Source: Agriterribacter humi (lineage in GTDB: Bacteria > Bacteroidota > Bacteroidia > Chitinophagales > Chitinophagaceae). From it: a DNA stretch of 64,000 bases. The notes beneath the pieces are model-generated. The model ran no database searches. It saw only the letters and a program-made list of their open reading frames with translations, and was not told where the DNA came from. Below, one piece after another: positions 27,466 through 36,634 of the stretch. Each line of letters starts with the position of its first letter. Position 1 is the stretch's first letter. A program made the position numbers and the translations under genes. The stretch covers positions 57,377-121,376 of the forward strand of contig NZ_VOHQ01000015.1 of NCBI RefSeq assembly GCF_009192765.1, read 5' to 3'.

Positions 27466-28305
27466 TTAATTATGTGCAATAAACACAGGAATTTTTAACT
27501 CTTTCATCAATACATCGGCCATGCTTGCTCTAAACCACCGCGACGCCATGCCCCGGCGGTAAGCTCCCAATACCACCAATGGCAGCCCTTTGGAGGTTTT
27601 CAGAAAATTAATGATTTCCGTTTCGGGAAGTCCCTTTAATACTTTATAATCGGCTTTTGGAAAGTGTCTTTTCATAAATTCCTTCATCAGTTTATTATCC
27701 GGTACATGCATGCTTTGACTCACTGGCTTTACCGATAATACTTCGGTAGGATGTTTTTTTAACGCCGGGAGCATATAACTGAACATTTTAATGGCATAAA
27801 CGGAAGACGGTTCACCGTCATATAGCAAAACCAGTTTGTTAAAGGGCTTATAATGAGGCGGTACTACAATCACAGGACATTGCGCTTCCGACAATATATC
27901 CCGGATAAACCGTGTAGGAATTTTTTCTTCATAATGGGTAAATGTTTCATTACCGGAAATAATTATCATATCCGCATAAATACTTTCGTGCAGCAGCCCC
28001 TGGGTAGCAATATCTTTATTGCGGTGCACCGAAAAGCGGAGCCCGGCCTTCTGGCATGCCGCTTCAAAATCAGCTGCAGCCTCATCTCTCGTCCGGACAT
28101 CTACTTCAATAAATTTCTTTTGCTTCGCATCAGAAATGCCTCCTTCTTCACTTATAAGATCATACACTTTATAACTGTGGTACAGGGGATCATCCAAAAA
28201 AACACCAACCAGGTGAGCGCTGTTTTCTTTGGCAATTTGAATTGCATAGTCTCTTGTACCAGCAGAAAATTTTAATCCATCAAAAGCCGCAATTATTTTT
28301 TTCAT
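27466..28305 (-). CDS. Universal stress protein, tandem UspA domains
   Basis: 279 residues from the ATG at 28305 (MKKIIAAFDGLKFSAGT); upstream in-frame codons look non-coding. The first UspA domain covers about 1-140, ending QCPVIVVPPH. The second, about 145-279, contains LPLVVLGAYRRGMASRWFRASMADVLMKELKIPVFI, close to the usual G-x2-G-x9-G-S/T nucleotide motif. It is similar in layout to the gene at 20121-20978. Adjacent to a baeRF-like gene and DUF2892, forming a stress-related group. Confidence 0.82.
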   Translation of the reverse strand: MKKIIAAFDGLKFSAGTRDYAIQIAKENSAHLVGVFLDDPLYHSYKVYDLISEEGGISDAKQKKFIEVDVRTRDEAAADFEAACQKAGLRFSVHRNKDIATQGLLHESIYADMIIISGNETFTHYEEKIPTRFIRDILSEAQCPVIVVPPHYKPFNKLVLLYDGEPSSVYAIKMFSYMLPALKKHPTEVLSVKPVSQSMHVPDNKLMKEFMKRHFPKADYKVLKGLPETEIINFLKTSKGLPLVVLGAYRRGMASRWFRASMADVLMKELKIPVFIAHN

Positions 28306-28397
28306 TTGGATCGTATTTACATTAGTGTGATGCATGTTACCCAATATATCGGAACAGATATTACTTATCATGATTGCGAAATCATATATAATCGTGT

Positions 28398-29477
28398 TTA
28401 TCCTTTTACAAGTGCGATCTGTTGACCACCCAGCATATCATCATCCACCATTTCAACATCACCCCCGTTTTCCAGCACTTTTTCTATAATATCATCAATC
28501 ACATGCTTAATGCACGAAAATTTAGCAAAGCGATTTTCAATCGGCTGTTCAATGCCTTCCATTTCACATGCCAAAGGATCACTGATGATTTTTTTTTCCA
28601 CTATCAACAGCCGGGGCCTATGCAGGGCAGCGCTCTGCTGCACGGCCCGTAGGCCGCTCTCCAATTTTCCCCCGGCTGCAGCACTTTCGAGCTGATGATA
28701 CAAATACCGGGTCTTTATTTTATTCCACTCAGCGATATACGGCTTCACCACATCAAAAAGACCGGATTCAGTGGCTTCTTCATTATTGCCGGCTATATAT
28801 TCCACAATGCTATGATTGTGCTTTGTTACCTCCTTAAAATGTGCCGATACTTCTTTATTGCCCAATGCAATTACCGGCACGGGCATAGACTGCAACAGAA
28901 TGCCAAGCCCTTCATCCGTATGCTGCAAAAAATTTTTAAACAAAAGATCATTGCTGCCCGAACCCACATCTGCCTGCACAGCTTCTGTTTTAAAGGAAGA
29001 CATGCCTGCTGCACTATTGAATTTTATTTTTACAAGCCCCGAACTTCCTCCTTCATATACGCCACTCCGGGTTTCACCCAACAGCAACACAAAATAATGA
29101 GGCATTTCTTTTTTTGCATGAAGGATATCCCGGATCATGAAGGAATCATCAACAGTGATGGTTTCATTTACAGGCATATTTAAATAAATTACTTTTTCAA
29201 ATACCGGCGATACATAAATGGCAATACTTTTTTTAAATGTGCTGAAATTGAGGTTTTTTATAACCGTTCTTAATCTCATCAATACCAACTCTGCCAAATC
29301 TTCGTCATAACCGGTTCCCATCTCCCATTCTGCCTTCTTCACTGCTTTCTGAAGCCGCATCATCAAATCTTCCTTGCGCCGGATAACAGGCTCAAACGGC
29401 ATAATAATAGATACTGCAGGCCAATGTCTTTTTTTTTCGGGTGCAGAACGCAGAGATGAAGAAATGCTGATATTCAT
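28398..29477 (-). CDS. Probable baeRF-family (eRF1-like) ribosome-associated protein
   Basis: About 359 residues from the ATG at 29477; an earlier TTG (29558) overlaps the gntR stop. The layout resembles bacterial archaeo-eukaryotic release factor (baeRF) proteins: an N-terminal region (KKSIAIYVSPVFEKVIYLNMPVNETITVDDSFMIRDIL), a central beta-rich domain with HYFVLLLGETRSGVYEG, and a C-terminal L7Ae/eRF1-domain-3-like half ending DVEMVDDDMLGGQQIALVKG. Some baeRFs (Balon) are ribosome hibernation factors. Recognition is by pattern, not by search. Context with two Usp genes fits a dormancy or stress role. Confidence 0.6.
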   Translation of the reverse strand: MNISISSSLRSAPEKKRHWPAVSIIMPFEPVIRRKEDLMMRLQKAVKKAEWEMGTGYDEDLAELVLMRLRTVIKNLNFSTFKKSIAIYVSPVFEKVIYLNMPVNETITVDDSFMIRDILHAKKEMPHYFVLLLGETRSGVYEGGSSGLVKIKFNSAAGMSSFKTEAVQADVGSGSNDLLFKNFLQHTDEGLGILLQSMPVPVIALGNKEVSAHFKEVTKHNHSIVEYIAGNNEEATESGLFDVVKPYIAEWNKIKTRYLYHQLESAAAGGKLESGLRAVQQSAALHRPRLLIVEKKIISDPLACEMEGIEQPIENRFAKFSCIKHVIDDIIEKVLENGGDVEMVDDDMLGGQQIALVKG

Positions 29478-29554
29478 AACAATGATTTGCATCAAACTTA
29501 TCCAATTGTTTCTGCTAAAGCAATGATGCTGATCAGTGTACGAGATGATCTTAC

Positions 29555-30262
29555 TCAATCAAAGATGCGGGCAAAATGATTTTCAAGATGATTGCGCATG
29601 GCATTGCGGAATAATTCGGGCGAGCCTTTTTCAAGAATATCCACCAGTCCTTTGTGCGAAACAAATGTTTTGAGATGCAATTGCTTTTTCAACAGACCGC
29701 TTTTATGAACATAATCAAAAACCGGCAGCAACATTTTCTGGAATTTCTTCATGGTTTCATTGCCGGTAATTTCATACAATTTGCCGTGAAATGCGATCTC
29801 ATGTTGTATATTAAATAAATGGTGATCGGTTACCCGCGGCTCCTTACTTACAATTTTTTTCAATTCCCTGATATCTTCGGCGCTGATACGCTGAAAAATA
29901 AAATCCGCCATACCAATTTCAAGCACCAGCCTTATTTCAAATATCCCCTTCAGCGTTTCCTGGTCCAGCACATGAGGATTCATACTTTTACTCATAATAC
30001 CAAACAGGTCGGGACTGGTAATAACCGCTCCTTTTTTCTTTTTGGATTCAATTAATCCCATCATCCGCAAACGCAACAAAGCCTCCCGTATAACTGTGCG
30101 GCTAACACCCAATGTTTCCGCCAGTTCAAGTTCCTTTGGTATGGAATCGCCAACTTTCAGTTTTCTTTGCTGTAACAATTCCACAAGATTGGCTTCTACC
30201 CTGTCTACCAAAGTACTGGTATCTACCGATTTAAAACTTTCTTTTATTGTGGCTTCACTCAT
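29555..30262 (-). CDS. GntR/FadR-subfamily transcriptional regulator
   Basis: 235 residues. The N-terminal winged helix (about 18-85) contains ELELAETLGVSRTVIREALLRLRMMGLIE, the GntR recognition segment; an FCD ligand-binding domain (about 95-235) follows. It is divergent from the sialic-acid susC, 258 nt away, and a 17-bp perfect inverted repeat lies at the susC promoter (30471-30487). It is therefore the likely sialic-acid-responsive repressor, analogous in role to NanR; the ligand is inferred from context. Confidence 0.85.
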   Translation of the reverse strand: MSEATIKESFKSVDTSTLVDRVEANLVELLQQRKLKVGDSIPKELELAETLGVSRTVIREALLRLRMMGLIESKKKKGAVITSPDLFGIMSKSMNPHVLDQETLKGIFEIRLVLEIGMADFIFQRISAEDIRELKKIVSKEPRVTDHHLFNIQHEIAFHGKLYEITGNETMKKFQKMLLPVFDYVHKSGLLKKQLHLKTFVSHKGLVDILEKGSPELFRNAMRNHLENHFARIFD

Positions 30263-30286
30263 AATATATGCAACTTAATATTGAAA

Positions 30287-30316
30287 CAAATGTATCTGAA
30301 TTTTTTATGCCGCATA
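30287..30316 (-). promoter_or_regulatory. Possible gntR promoter
   Basis: On the minus strand TACATTTG (30294-30287) is preceded by TATG (one mismatch to TTTG) 18 nt upstream. Transcription would start about 15-20 nt before the gntR ATG. Confidence 0.45.
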
Positions 30317-30440
30317 TTGGAGACATTTCGAAAGGTTATGTTCCCGCTAAAAATTGCATGAAAGTATATTGTTAATTGTACTACATCGCATAAAATTTTT
30401 TTATCGGGCATAAACAATGTCAAAAAAAATCTCTAAAAAT

Positions 30441-30471
30441 TTTGGTTGTTTGGAAAAAGGGAGTACTTTTA
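30441..30471 (+). promoter_or_regulatory. Promoter of the sialic-acid susC operon
   Basis: TTTG (30441-30444), 19 nt, TACTTTTA (30464-30471): exact -33 and spacing, one mismatch in the -7. Transcription start would fall near 30478, inside the 17-bp inverted repeat. Confidence 0.65.
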
Positions 30472-30487
30472 TTATGTCATACATAAT
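30471..30487. promoter_or_regulatory. Candidate GntR operator, 17-bp perfect inverted repeat
   Basis: ATTATGT-CAT-ACATAAT: 7-bp arms, 3-bp centre. It overlaps the last base of the -7 element and the predicted start of transcription, so a bound dimer would block initiation. Size and position fit a FadR-type dimer site. Confidence 0.6.
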
Positions 30488-30520
30488 ACAAATCTACAAA
30501 TTTTTTAAACAACTTGCTGT

Positions 30521-33500
30521 ATGAGAATTGCGCATTTGAAATCAGGTTTATTATTCGTGTGTTTGTTCTTTGCTGCTTTAGGACAGGCACAGAATAAAAA
30601 AATTTCCGGTAAGGTTACAGGGGAAGATGGAAAACCGCTATCCGGGATAAGTATAACGGTGAAGGGTAAAAACATTGGAGCCTCCACCAACACGGATGGC
30701 AATTTTACAATGGACGTGGCCGAAGGCGATATCCTGGTCATTAGTTCAGTAGGCTTTAACAGCACTGCGTTTACCGTTGGCACAGCGGCTACTTTCACCA
30801 TCATTTTAAAAGCCGCCGAATCAAAACTGGATGAAGTTGTAGTAGTGGGTTATGGTACCATTAAGCGGTCTAAGCTTACTTCTTCCGTATCCAAGCTCGA
30901 CAATAAAGTTTTGGAAACAGGGCTCCGTTCCAACCCTGCACAGGCTTTGGCAGGAACCATTCCGGGCTTAAGGGTTTCAACAGGCACGGGCCGTCCGGGT
31001 TCTTTGCCTTCAATCATTTTAAGGGGAGGAACCAATTTTGATGGCTCCGGCAGCCCTTTAATATTAATGGATGGACAGGTGCGTGGTTCTTTAAGTGATA
31101 TCAATCCTGAAGATATTGCGAGCATGGAAGTGCTGAAAGATGCTTCCGCCACAGCTATTTACGGCGCCCGCGCCAGCAATGGTGTAATCCTCATCACGTC
31201 TAAAAGAGGAAGAGCCGGACAATCTTCCATAACCATAGATGCTAAAAGAGGAACCAGCTATTTGAATATTCCCTATAACTTCCTGAGCGCAGAAGATTAT
31301 ATTAAATGGAGCCGCATGGGTGTGGCGCAGGCTATCATTAACGGAACATTCGGTACTGTTTCTTCCAATACAGCCCTGTCGGGCGTTGGTCCCAGGGCAA
31401 CCGGTAATTTATATAAAGACCCCGTATCAGGAGCCATCCTGGATGGCAACTACGACAACAGGGCTATTTGGAGTGTAATGCGCTTAAATGATATAAACCG
31501 TGAACTGCTTGGCCAGCCCGGCTGGAAAACCATGAAAGACGGAGTGCCTACCAATGCGGATGGCAACTACGATCCGAACGGAACTTATGCCGATCTTATT
31601 TATAAGGATTTTAATTATGGCGATTATGGCTTGTATAAAAAGGCTACAGTACAGGAATACAATATAGGCATGAGTGGCGGCAACGACCGGGGTGGCTATT
31701 TTGCCAATCTCGGTTATTATGATGAAGGGGGCTTGTCGCTTAAAACATTTTACAGGCGCTTAACCTTTACGCTCAACGGCGATTATAAAATAAAAGATTG
31801 GCTGAAGTCTGAAAGCAACCTGCAGTTCAACAAGGCCAACTGGAGGGACCAGTCTTTGCAAAATGGCGAAGGAAATTACTGGGGCCGTATGCTTTCCGCT
31901 CCTCCAACCATGCGCGGCACCAATGCCAGCGGAGAATTTATTCTGGGACGTGATGCCAGCGATGGCAACCCCCTTGTTAATATAGATAAATACAAAAGAA
32001 ACAATCAAACGGATAAATTCACTTTGGGACAATCCTTCCGGGTGGATATCCTGGAAGACCTCTATATAAAGCTGGGCGCTATCTGGATGTATGATGAGGG
32101 CTTTGCGGAATCTTTTAACCAGGACTTCCGTACGGGCCTGCTGAGTTTAACCGATCCCAACCGGGGATGGAACAGAACAAGGTTCAGCGATGCTTCTTTT
32201 GACAGAACCATCCGGCAAACCTATAATGCCATAGCCAATTACAATACAACTTTCCTGGGCAAAAACAACGTAGAAGCCATGGCGGGATTTGAGTATTATG
32301 ATGCCTATTCTAAGGGTGTTTATGCCGCCGGCAGCCAGGCGCCTACAGATGAGTTCCAGGATTTGCAGTACACCTTGAACAATGCAACAACGCAAACCCG
32401 CAGCACAGACACTTATCATAACCGCGACCGGATCATGTCGGGCTTTGGACGCCTGCTTTACGATTGGGACGGCAGATACCTTGCATCTTTTACAGTAAGA
32501 CGTGATGGCGTTTCCCGTTTGAATGGCGACAATCAGTATGGAACATTCCCTGCCGCTTCAGTAGGCTGGATGGTACATAAGGAAAATTTTATGGCATCCA
32601 CGGGGAGTTGGCTATCCTACTTAAAACTCAGGGCCAGTTGGGGTAAGAACGGGAATATTGGTATAGGAACCAGCAACGCGGTTGGGCTTTATGAAGTGCA
32701 GGGTTCCTATGGCTCGCAAACTCCCTACAACGGTAATATTGGTTTTTTACAAACCAGCCTCGCCAATCCTGCATTGCGCTGGGAAAAAACAAATACCACG
32801 GAAGTGGGCGCCGATATGGGATTTTTTAATAACAGGTTAAATGTTTCTGCAGCATACTACAACAGGATCACAGATGATAAGCTGGCATTTGTAAGTCTGC
32901 CCACTTCCTCAGGCATATCAAGCATCAGAACCAATAACGGAAGCATGCGCAACCGTGGTTTTGAACTTGACCTGGGTTATAAAATTATCCGGCAAAAAGA
33001 TTTAACATGGCAGGTAAACGGCAATGCGGCCTGGAATAAAAACATTATCCTGAAACTTCCTTTTAATGGCAATGACAAAAACAGGCAGGGTGGTGAACAA
33101 ATTTATGATCCGCAAACAGGGCTACTCACCTGGGTCGGCGGTTTACAGGAAGGACAGGAATGGGGTGAAATTTTTGGTTTTGTAACTGAAGGAATTATCA
33201 GAACCCAAAAAGACCTGGAGGGTTATAATAAATTTGATGAAGCAGCTAAAGCAGCCTATTCGAATGGTGGAGCCGGAAGAGGTGTAGCCAGTCAGCAATT
33301 GATAGACCAATATGGATTAAATGCAGGTGGCTTGAAATATATACCTACACGACCGGGCGATGTAATGTGGAAGGATATTGATAAGAATGATACCATTGAT
33401 TACAGGGACAGGGTTTCGCTGGGACGTACACTTCCACGCTGGACAGGCGGGTTTAATACTACCGTTTCCTGGAAAGGGTTTAGCCTTTTTGCACGCCTGG

Positions 33501-33919
33501 ATTTTGCATTTGGCCATATCCAGCAGGATTTTATGCAATTGTGGTCGCTGGCAAGCGCCCAGGGAGAATTCAATGCAACCGATATTGTAAAACAAACCTG
33601 GACGCCGGATAACCCTAACGCAAAATATCCCAGATATTCATGGGCGGATCAGTTGAACACAAAAAATTTTGACAGGCCCAGCAGCATGTTCTATGTGAAT
33701 TCGGGCTACCTGGCATTCAGGGAAGTTTCATTGAGTTATTCATTGCCTGCTTCCCTGCTGCAAAAAGCGAAGATCAGCGGACTGAGGTTAACTGTTACCG
33801 GGCAAAACCTGGGATATTTAACCAATGAGTTGTTGAATTTACCGGAACGTACCGGTTTTCAGAACAGCGCCTATACCATACCAACACAGTTGATTTTTGG
33901 AGCTAACCTAACCTTTTAA
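30521..33919 (+). CDS. susC: SusC-family TonB-dependent receptor (sialic acid locus)
   Basis: 1132 residues with a signal peptide (1-23, ending LGQAQ). A carboxypeptidase-regulatory-like domain (KKISGKVTGEDGKPLSGISITVKG), the TonB-box-like LDEVVVVGYGT, a plug domain with the SusC signature LKDASATAIYGARASNGVILITSKRG, and a long beta-barrel follow, ending in F. It imports oligosaccharides or free sialic acid across the outer membrane with the SusD lid 23 nt downstream. No STN domain is present, consistent with regulation by GntR instead of FecIR. Confidence 0.92.
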   Translation: MRIAHLKSGLLFVCLFFAALGQAQNKKISGKVTGEDGKPLSGISITVKGKNIGASTNTDGNFTMDVAEGDILVISSVGFNSTAFTVGTAATFTIILKAAESKLDEVVVVGYGTIKRSKLTSSVSKLDNKVLETGLRSNPAQALAGTIPGLRVSTGTGRPGSLPSIILRGGTNFDGSGSPLILMDGQVRGSLSDINPEDIASMEVLKDASATAIYGARASNGVILITSKRGRAGQSSITIDAKRGTSYLNIPYNFLSAEDYIKWSRMGVAQAIINGTFGTVSSNTALSGVGPRATGNLYKDPVSGAILDGNYDNRAIWSVMRLNDINRELLGQPGWKTMKDGVPTNADGNYDPNGTYADLIYKDFNYGDYGLYKKATVQEYNIGMSGGNDRGGYFANLGYYDEGGLSLKTFYRRLTFTLNGDYKIKDWLKSESNLQFNKANWRDQSLQNGEGNYWGRMLSAPPTMRGTNASGEFILGRDASDGNPLVNIDKYKRNNQTDKFTLGQSFRVDILEDLYIKLGAIWMYDEGFAESFNQDFRTGLLSLTDPNRGWNRTRFSDASFDRTIRQTYNAIANYNTTFLGKNNVEAMAGFEYYDAYSKGVYAAGSQAPTDEFQDLQYTLNNATTQTRSTDTYHNRDRIMSGFGRLLYDWDGRYLASFTVRRDGVSRLNGDNQYGTFPAASVGWMVHKENFMASTGSWLSYLKLRASWGKNGNIGIGTSNAVGLYEVQGSYGSQTPYNGNIGFLQTSLANPALRWEKTNTTEVGADMGFFNNRLNVSAAYYNRITDDKLAFVSLPTSSGISSIRTNNGSMRNRGFELDLGYKIIRQKDLTWQVNGNAAWNKNIILKLPFNGNDKNRQGGEQIYDPQTGLLTWVGGLQEGQEWGEIFGFVTEGIIRTQKDLEGYNKFDEAAKAAYSNGGAGRGVASQQLIDQYGLNAGGLKYIPTRPGDVMWKDIDKNDTIDYRDRVSLGRTLPRWTGGFNTTVSWKGFSLFARLDFAFGHIQQDFMQLWSLASAQGEFNATDIVKQTWTPDNPNAKYPRYSWADQLNTKNFDRPSSMFYVNSGYLAFREVSLSYSLPASLLQKAKISGLRLTVTGQNLGYLTNELLNLPERTGFQNSAYTIPTQLIFGANLTF

Positions 33920-33942
33920 TCTATCAATTAACGCATTATATC

Positions 33943-35508
33943 ATGAAGAAGTTTAAGTACATACTTTATGTGGCGATAATAGCTATAACGGCTACTTCCT
34001 GCCGCAAAACATTAGAGCTTGCCCCGGAAGATTATTATGGCGATGGAAACTTCTGGCAGAATGAAGCCCAGGTTACCAATTTTATGGTGGGGCTGCACAA
34101 GCAGTTCCGCGATAACCAGTTTATGTTTTTACGCCTCGGCGAAATGAGGGGCGGTGGCTTCAGTAATGAAGACCGTCAGAACACTTCACTGAGCGAATTA
34201 ACGATCATTAACCAGGCTATTGAAGAAACCTCCGCCGGCGTTGGCAGTTGGGCCGGTTTTTACGGACCAATCCTTCAATTGAATCTTTTCATCCAAAAAG
34301 TGGAAGCAACAGATTTTCTGGCTGCCGGCAAAAAAGATTATTTACTGGGACAAGCTTATGCCATGCGGGCTTATTACTATTTTCATTTGCTTCGCACTTA
34401 TGGTGGCGTTCCCATACGGCTGGAGCCGGAAGTGTCGAATGGAAATACCGATGCGGTTGCGCTGCGTAAAGCGAGAGCATCCGAAGCCGAAGTTTTAGAT
34501 GCCATAAAAGCAGATGTAAATAAATCGCTCAGCTTGTTTGGCACAGCCGGTGCACCTGCAGATAAAAGCCAGTGGAATCCTCTGGCGGCTTTGATGCTGA
34601 AAGGAGAAGTATGGCTGTGGTCTGCAAAAGTGTATAATACCCCAGCGGATCTGGCAGAAGCAAAATCGGCATTGAATGCTATAACCGGCACCTCATTGCT
34701 TACCAATTTTGCTGATGTATTTAAAAGCAAGAATAACAACGAGATTATTTTTGCCATTCGCTATCGCGATGGTGAAGCAGAAATGGGTACAGCTTATTCT
34801 TATTTCCAGTACTCTACTTTTAATTTTGATAACCTGCACGTAAAAGATTCAACAACGCTTGGACCAACGCTTGTTGATCCTTTGAATATAGCCAGCGCAC
34901 CTGCACAGATCATCCAGCGCTACGCTTATACTTTCGCGTTATTTCAATCTTATGACGTTGTCGATAAGCGCAGAAATGCCACTTTCTACGACTACTATAA
35001 AACCAGCGCTTCAGGCGGAGATGTGGTGGTTACCGTTCGTAATACTGCACTGGTTAAGTTCCCCGGAGAAATGAACGCAGCAAACAGGCGGGTGTTTACG
35101 GATGACTGGCCGGTTTACCGTGAAGCAGACAGACTGCTGATGCTGGCAGAAATTGAGAATGCGGAAGGCGGCGATCCATCGTTATACGTTCAGCAGATCC
35201 GCGACCGTGCTTTTGGCGCCGGCGCTGATCCTGCACCTTTTGTGAACGGATCACAGGATGCCAACGAACTGGCCATATTCGCAGAACGCAGCAAAGAGTT
35301 TGTGTACGAAGGAAAACGCTGGTATGATATACGCAGGATGAAGTACGGAGGAGAGCCATTGGTTTTTATCAGCCCCAATCATCCTTATGGCGTACTGGAT
35401 AAAGGCCTGCAGGGTTATAAAATACTGTGGCCAATAGAAGCTGCAATCTGGACAAACGATCCACTGGTAGATCAAACACCGGGTTATACTACTTCTAAAT
35501 CAAAATAA
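33943..35508 (+). CDS. susD: SusD/RagB-family glycan-binding lipoprotein
   Basis: 521 residues. Lipobox ATSC with Cys20, then the RagB/SusD N-terminal segment (NFWQNEAQVTNFMVGLHKQF) and the TPR-like helix pair around AYAMRAYYYFHLLRTYGGVPI. The C-terminal FAERSKEFVYEGKRWYDIRRMK motif is classic SusD. As partner of the preceding SusC it would bind sialoglycans or sialic acid (NanU-like); specificity is inferred from nanA, nanM and sialidase downstream. Confidence 0.92.
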   Translation: MKKFKYILYVAIIAITATSCRKTLELAPEDYYGDGNFWQNEAQVTNFMVGLHKQFRDNQFMFLRLGEMRGGGFSNEDRQNTSLSELTIINQAIEETSAGVGSWAGFYGPILQLNLFIQKVEATDFLAAGKKDYLLGQAYAMRAYYYFHLLRTYGGVPIRLEPEVSNGNTDAVALRKARASEAEVLDAIKADVNKSLSLFGTAGAPADKSQWNPLAALMLKGEVWLWSAKVYNTPADLAEAKSALNAITGTSLLTNFADVFKSKNNNEIIFAIRYRDGEAEMGTAYSYFQYSTFNFDNLHVKDSTTLGPTLVDPLNIASAPAQIIQRYAYTFALFQSYDVVDKRRNATFYDYYKTSASGGDVVVTVRNTALVKFPGEMNAANRRVFTDDWPVYREADRLLMLAEIENAEGGDPSLYVQQIRDRAFGAGADPAPFVNGSQDANELAIFAERSKEFVYEGKRWYDIRRMKYGGEPLVFISPNHPYGVLDKGLQGYKILWPIEAAIWTNDPLVDQTPGYTTSKSK

Positions 35509-35581
35509 GATACATGATTTGCGGATTTAACTAACTTCGATCCGCTGAATATTTATTGTTCCTGTAGCTGTCTTAATTTAT

Positions 35582-35610
35582 AACCGGGAATATTCCTGTT
35601 CCCGGTTTTT
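35582..35610 (+). terminator. Terminator/attenuator between susD and nanA
   Basis: AACCGGGAA (35582-35590) and TTCCCGGTT (35599-35607) form a perfect 9-bp stem with an 8-nt loop, followed by Ts. It probably lowers read-through so that susCD is expressed above the catabolic genes. Confidence 0.75.
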
Positions 35611-35645
35611 AAGAAATCATATTTTAAATTTTCAAATAAAAGAAC

Positions 35646-36593
35646 ATGAGATCAGAACATTTGAAAGGATTAATTGCAGCGCCCTTTACACCCATGCATA
35701 AAGACGGTTCTTTGAATACCTCCCTCATACCGCAGTATTATGAAATGCTGAAAGCGAACGGTGTTACCGGCGCTTTTATTTGCGGTTCTACAGGGGAAGG
35801 CGTTTCTATGACCATGGAAGAAAAAAAAGCAGCAGCCGAAGCATGGAGCGCTGCCACTAAAGGAGATAAGGATTTTAAAGTGATGCTGTTCCTGGGAGGA
35901 ACAAGTATTGCTGACTGTAAGGAACTGGCCCTGTATGCAAAACAAATTGGATTATACGCCATATCTTTTACAGCGCCCTTTTATTTTAAACCTGCCAATG
36001 CTGCAATGCTGGCAAAAGCCTGCGCAGAAGTGGCAGAAGCAGTGCCCGGTATGCCTTTTTATTATTATCATATACCTGTACTTACCGGGGTAAATATTGC
36101 CATGTACGATTTGCTGCAGGAGGTGGATGGTAAGATACCCAACTTTGCAGGTATCAAATACACGCACGAAGACTTCATGGATTTTCTTTCGTGTATGCGT
36201 TTTCAAAACGGGAAGTATGATATGCTGTGGGGACGCGATGAAAATATGCTTTCGGCGCTGGTGCTGGGTACCAAAGGTGCGGTAGGAAGCACATTCAACT
36301 ATGCGGCGCCGTTATATTATGAGCTGATTGACGCGTTCAATAACAACGAACTGGAAAAGGCGCAGGCCCTGCAGCAACAATCCATTGACATGATCCGCCT
36401 GCTGGGTAAATACGGCGGCATAGCTACCGGAAAGGCCTACATGAAGTTGACCGGGATGGATTGCGGCGAATTCAGACTGCCGGTAAAAAACATGTCGGCC
36501 GAACAATTCGGGTTATTTAAAAAAGATGTGGAGCAACTGAATTTCAGCAGCTTTTCATCCCGCCTGCCTGCAGAACAGCCTGCCGCACGTTAG
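35646..36593 (+). CDS. nanA: N-acetylneuraminate lyase
   Basis: 315 residues, DapA/NanA superfamily TIM barrel. GSTGEG (48-52) binds the carboxylate; Tyr141 in YYYHIP and Schiff-base Lys171 in FAGIKYTHED correspond to the NanA Tyr137/Lys165 pair. It splits N-acetylneuraminate into N-acetylmannosamine and pyruvate in the cytoplasm. The neighbouring mutarotase, sialidase, MFS carrier and 2-epimerase make NanA far more likely than dihydrodipicolinate synthase. Confidence 0.9.
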   Translation: MRSEHLKGLIAAPFTPMHKDGSLNTSLIPQYYEMLKANGVTGAFICGSTGEGVSMTMEEKKAAAEAWSAATKGDKDFKVMLFLGGTSIADCKELALYAKQIGLYAISFTAPFYFKPANAAMLAKACAEVAEAVPGMPFYYYHIPVLTGVNIAMYDLLQEVDGKIPNFAGIKYTHEDFMDFLSCMRFQNGKYDMLWGRDENMLSALVLGTKGAVGSTFNYAAPLYYELIDAFNNNELEKAQALQQQSIDMIRLLGKYGGIATGKAYMKLTGMDCGEFRLPVKNMSAEQFGLFKKDVEQLNFSSFSSRLPAEQPAAR

Positions 36594-36634
36594 TCAGCGA
36601 AGGCAATTCAACGGCAACAAAAGTGTAAACAATA

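Noticed and set aside
35646..36593. Dihydrodipicolinate synthase (dapA)
   Set aside because: Shares the superfamily motifs, but the nanM, sialidase, carrier and 2-epimerase neighbours fit N-acetylneuraminate lyase.
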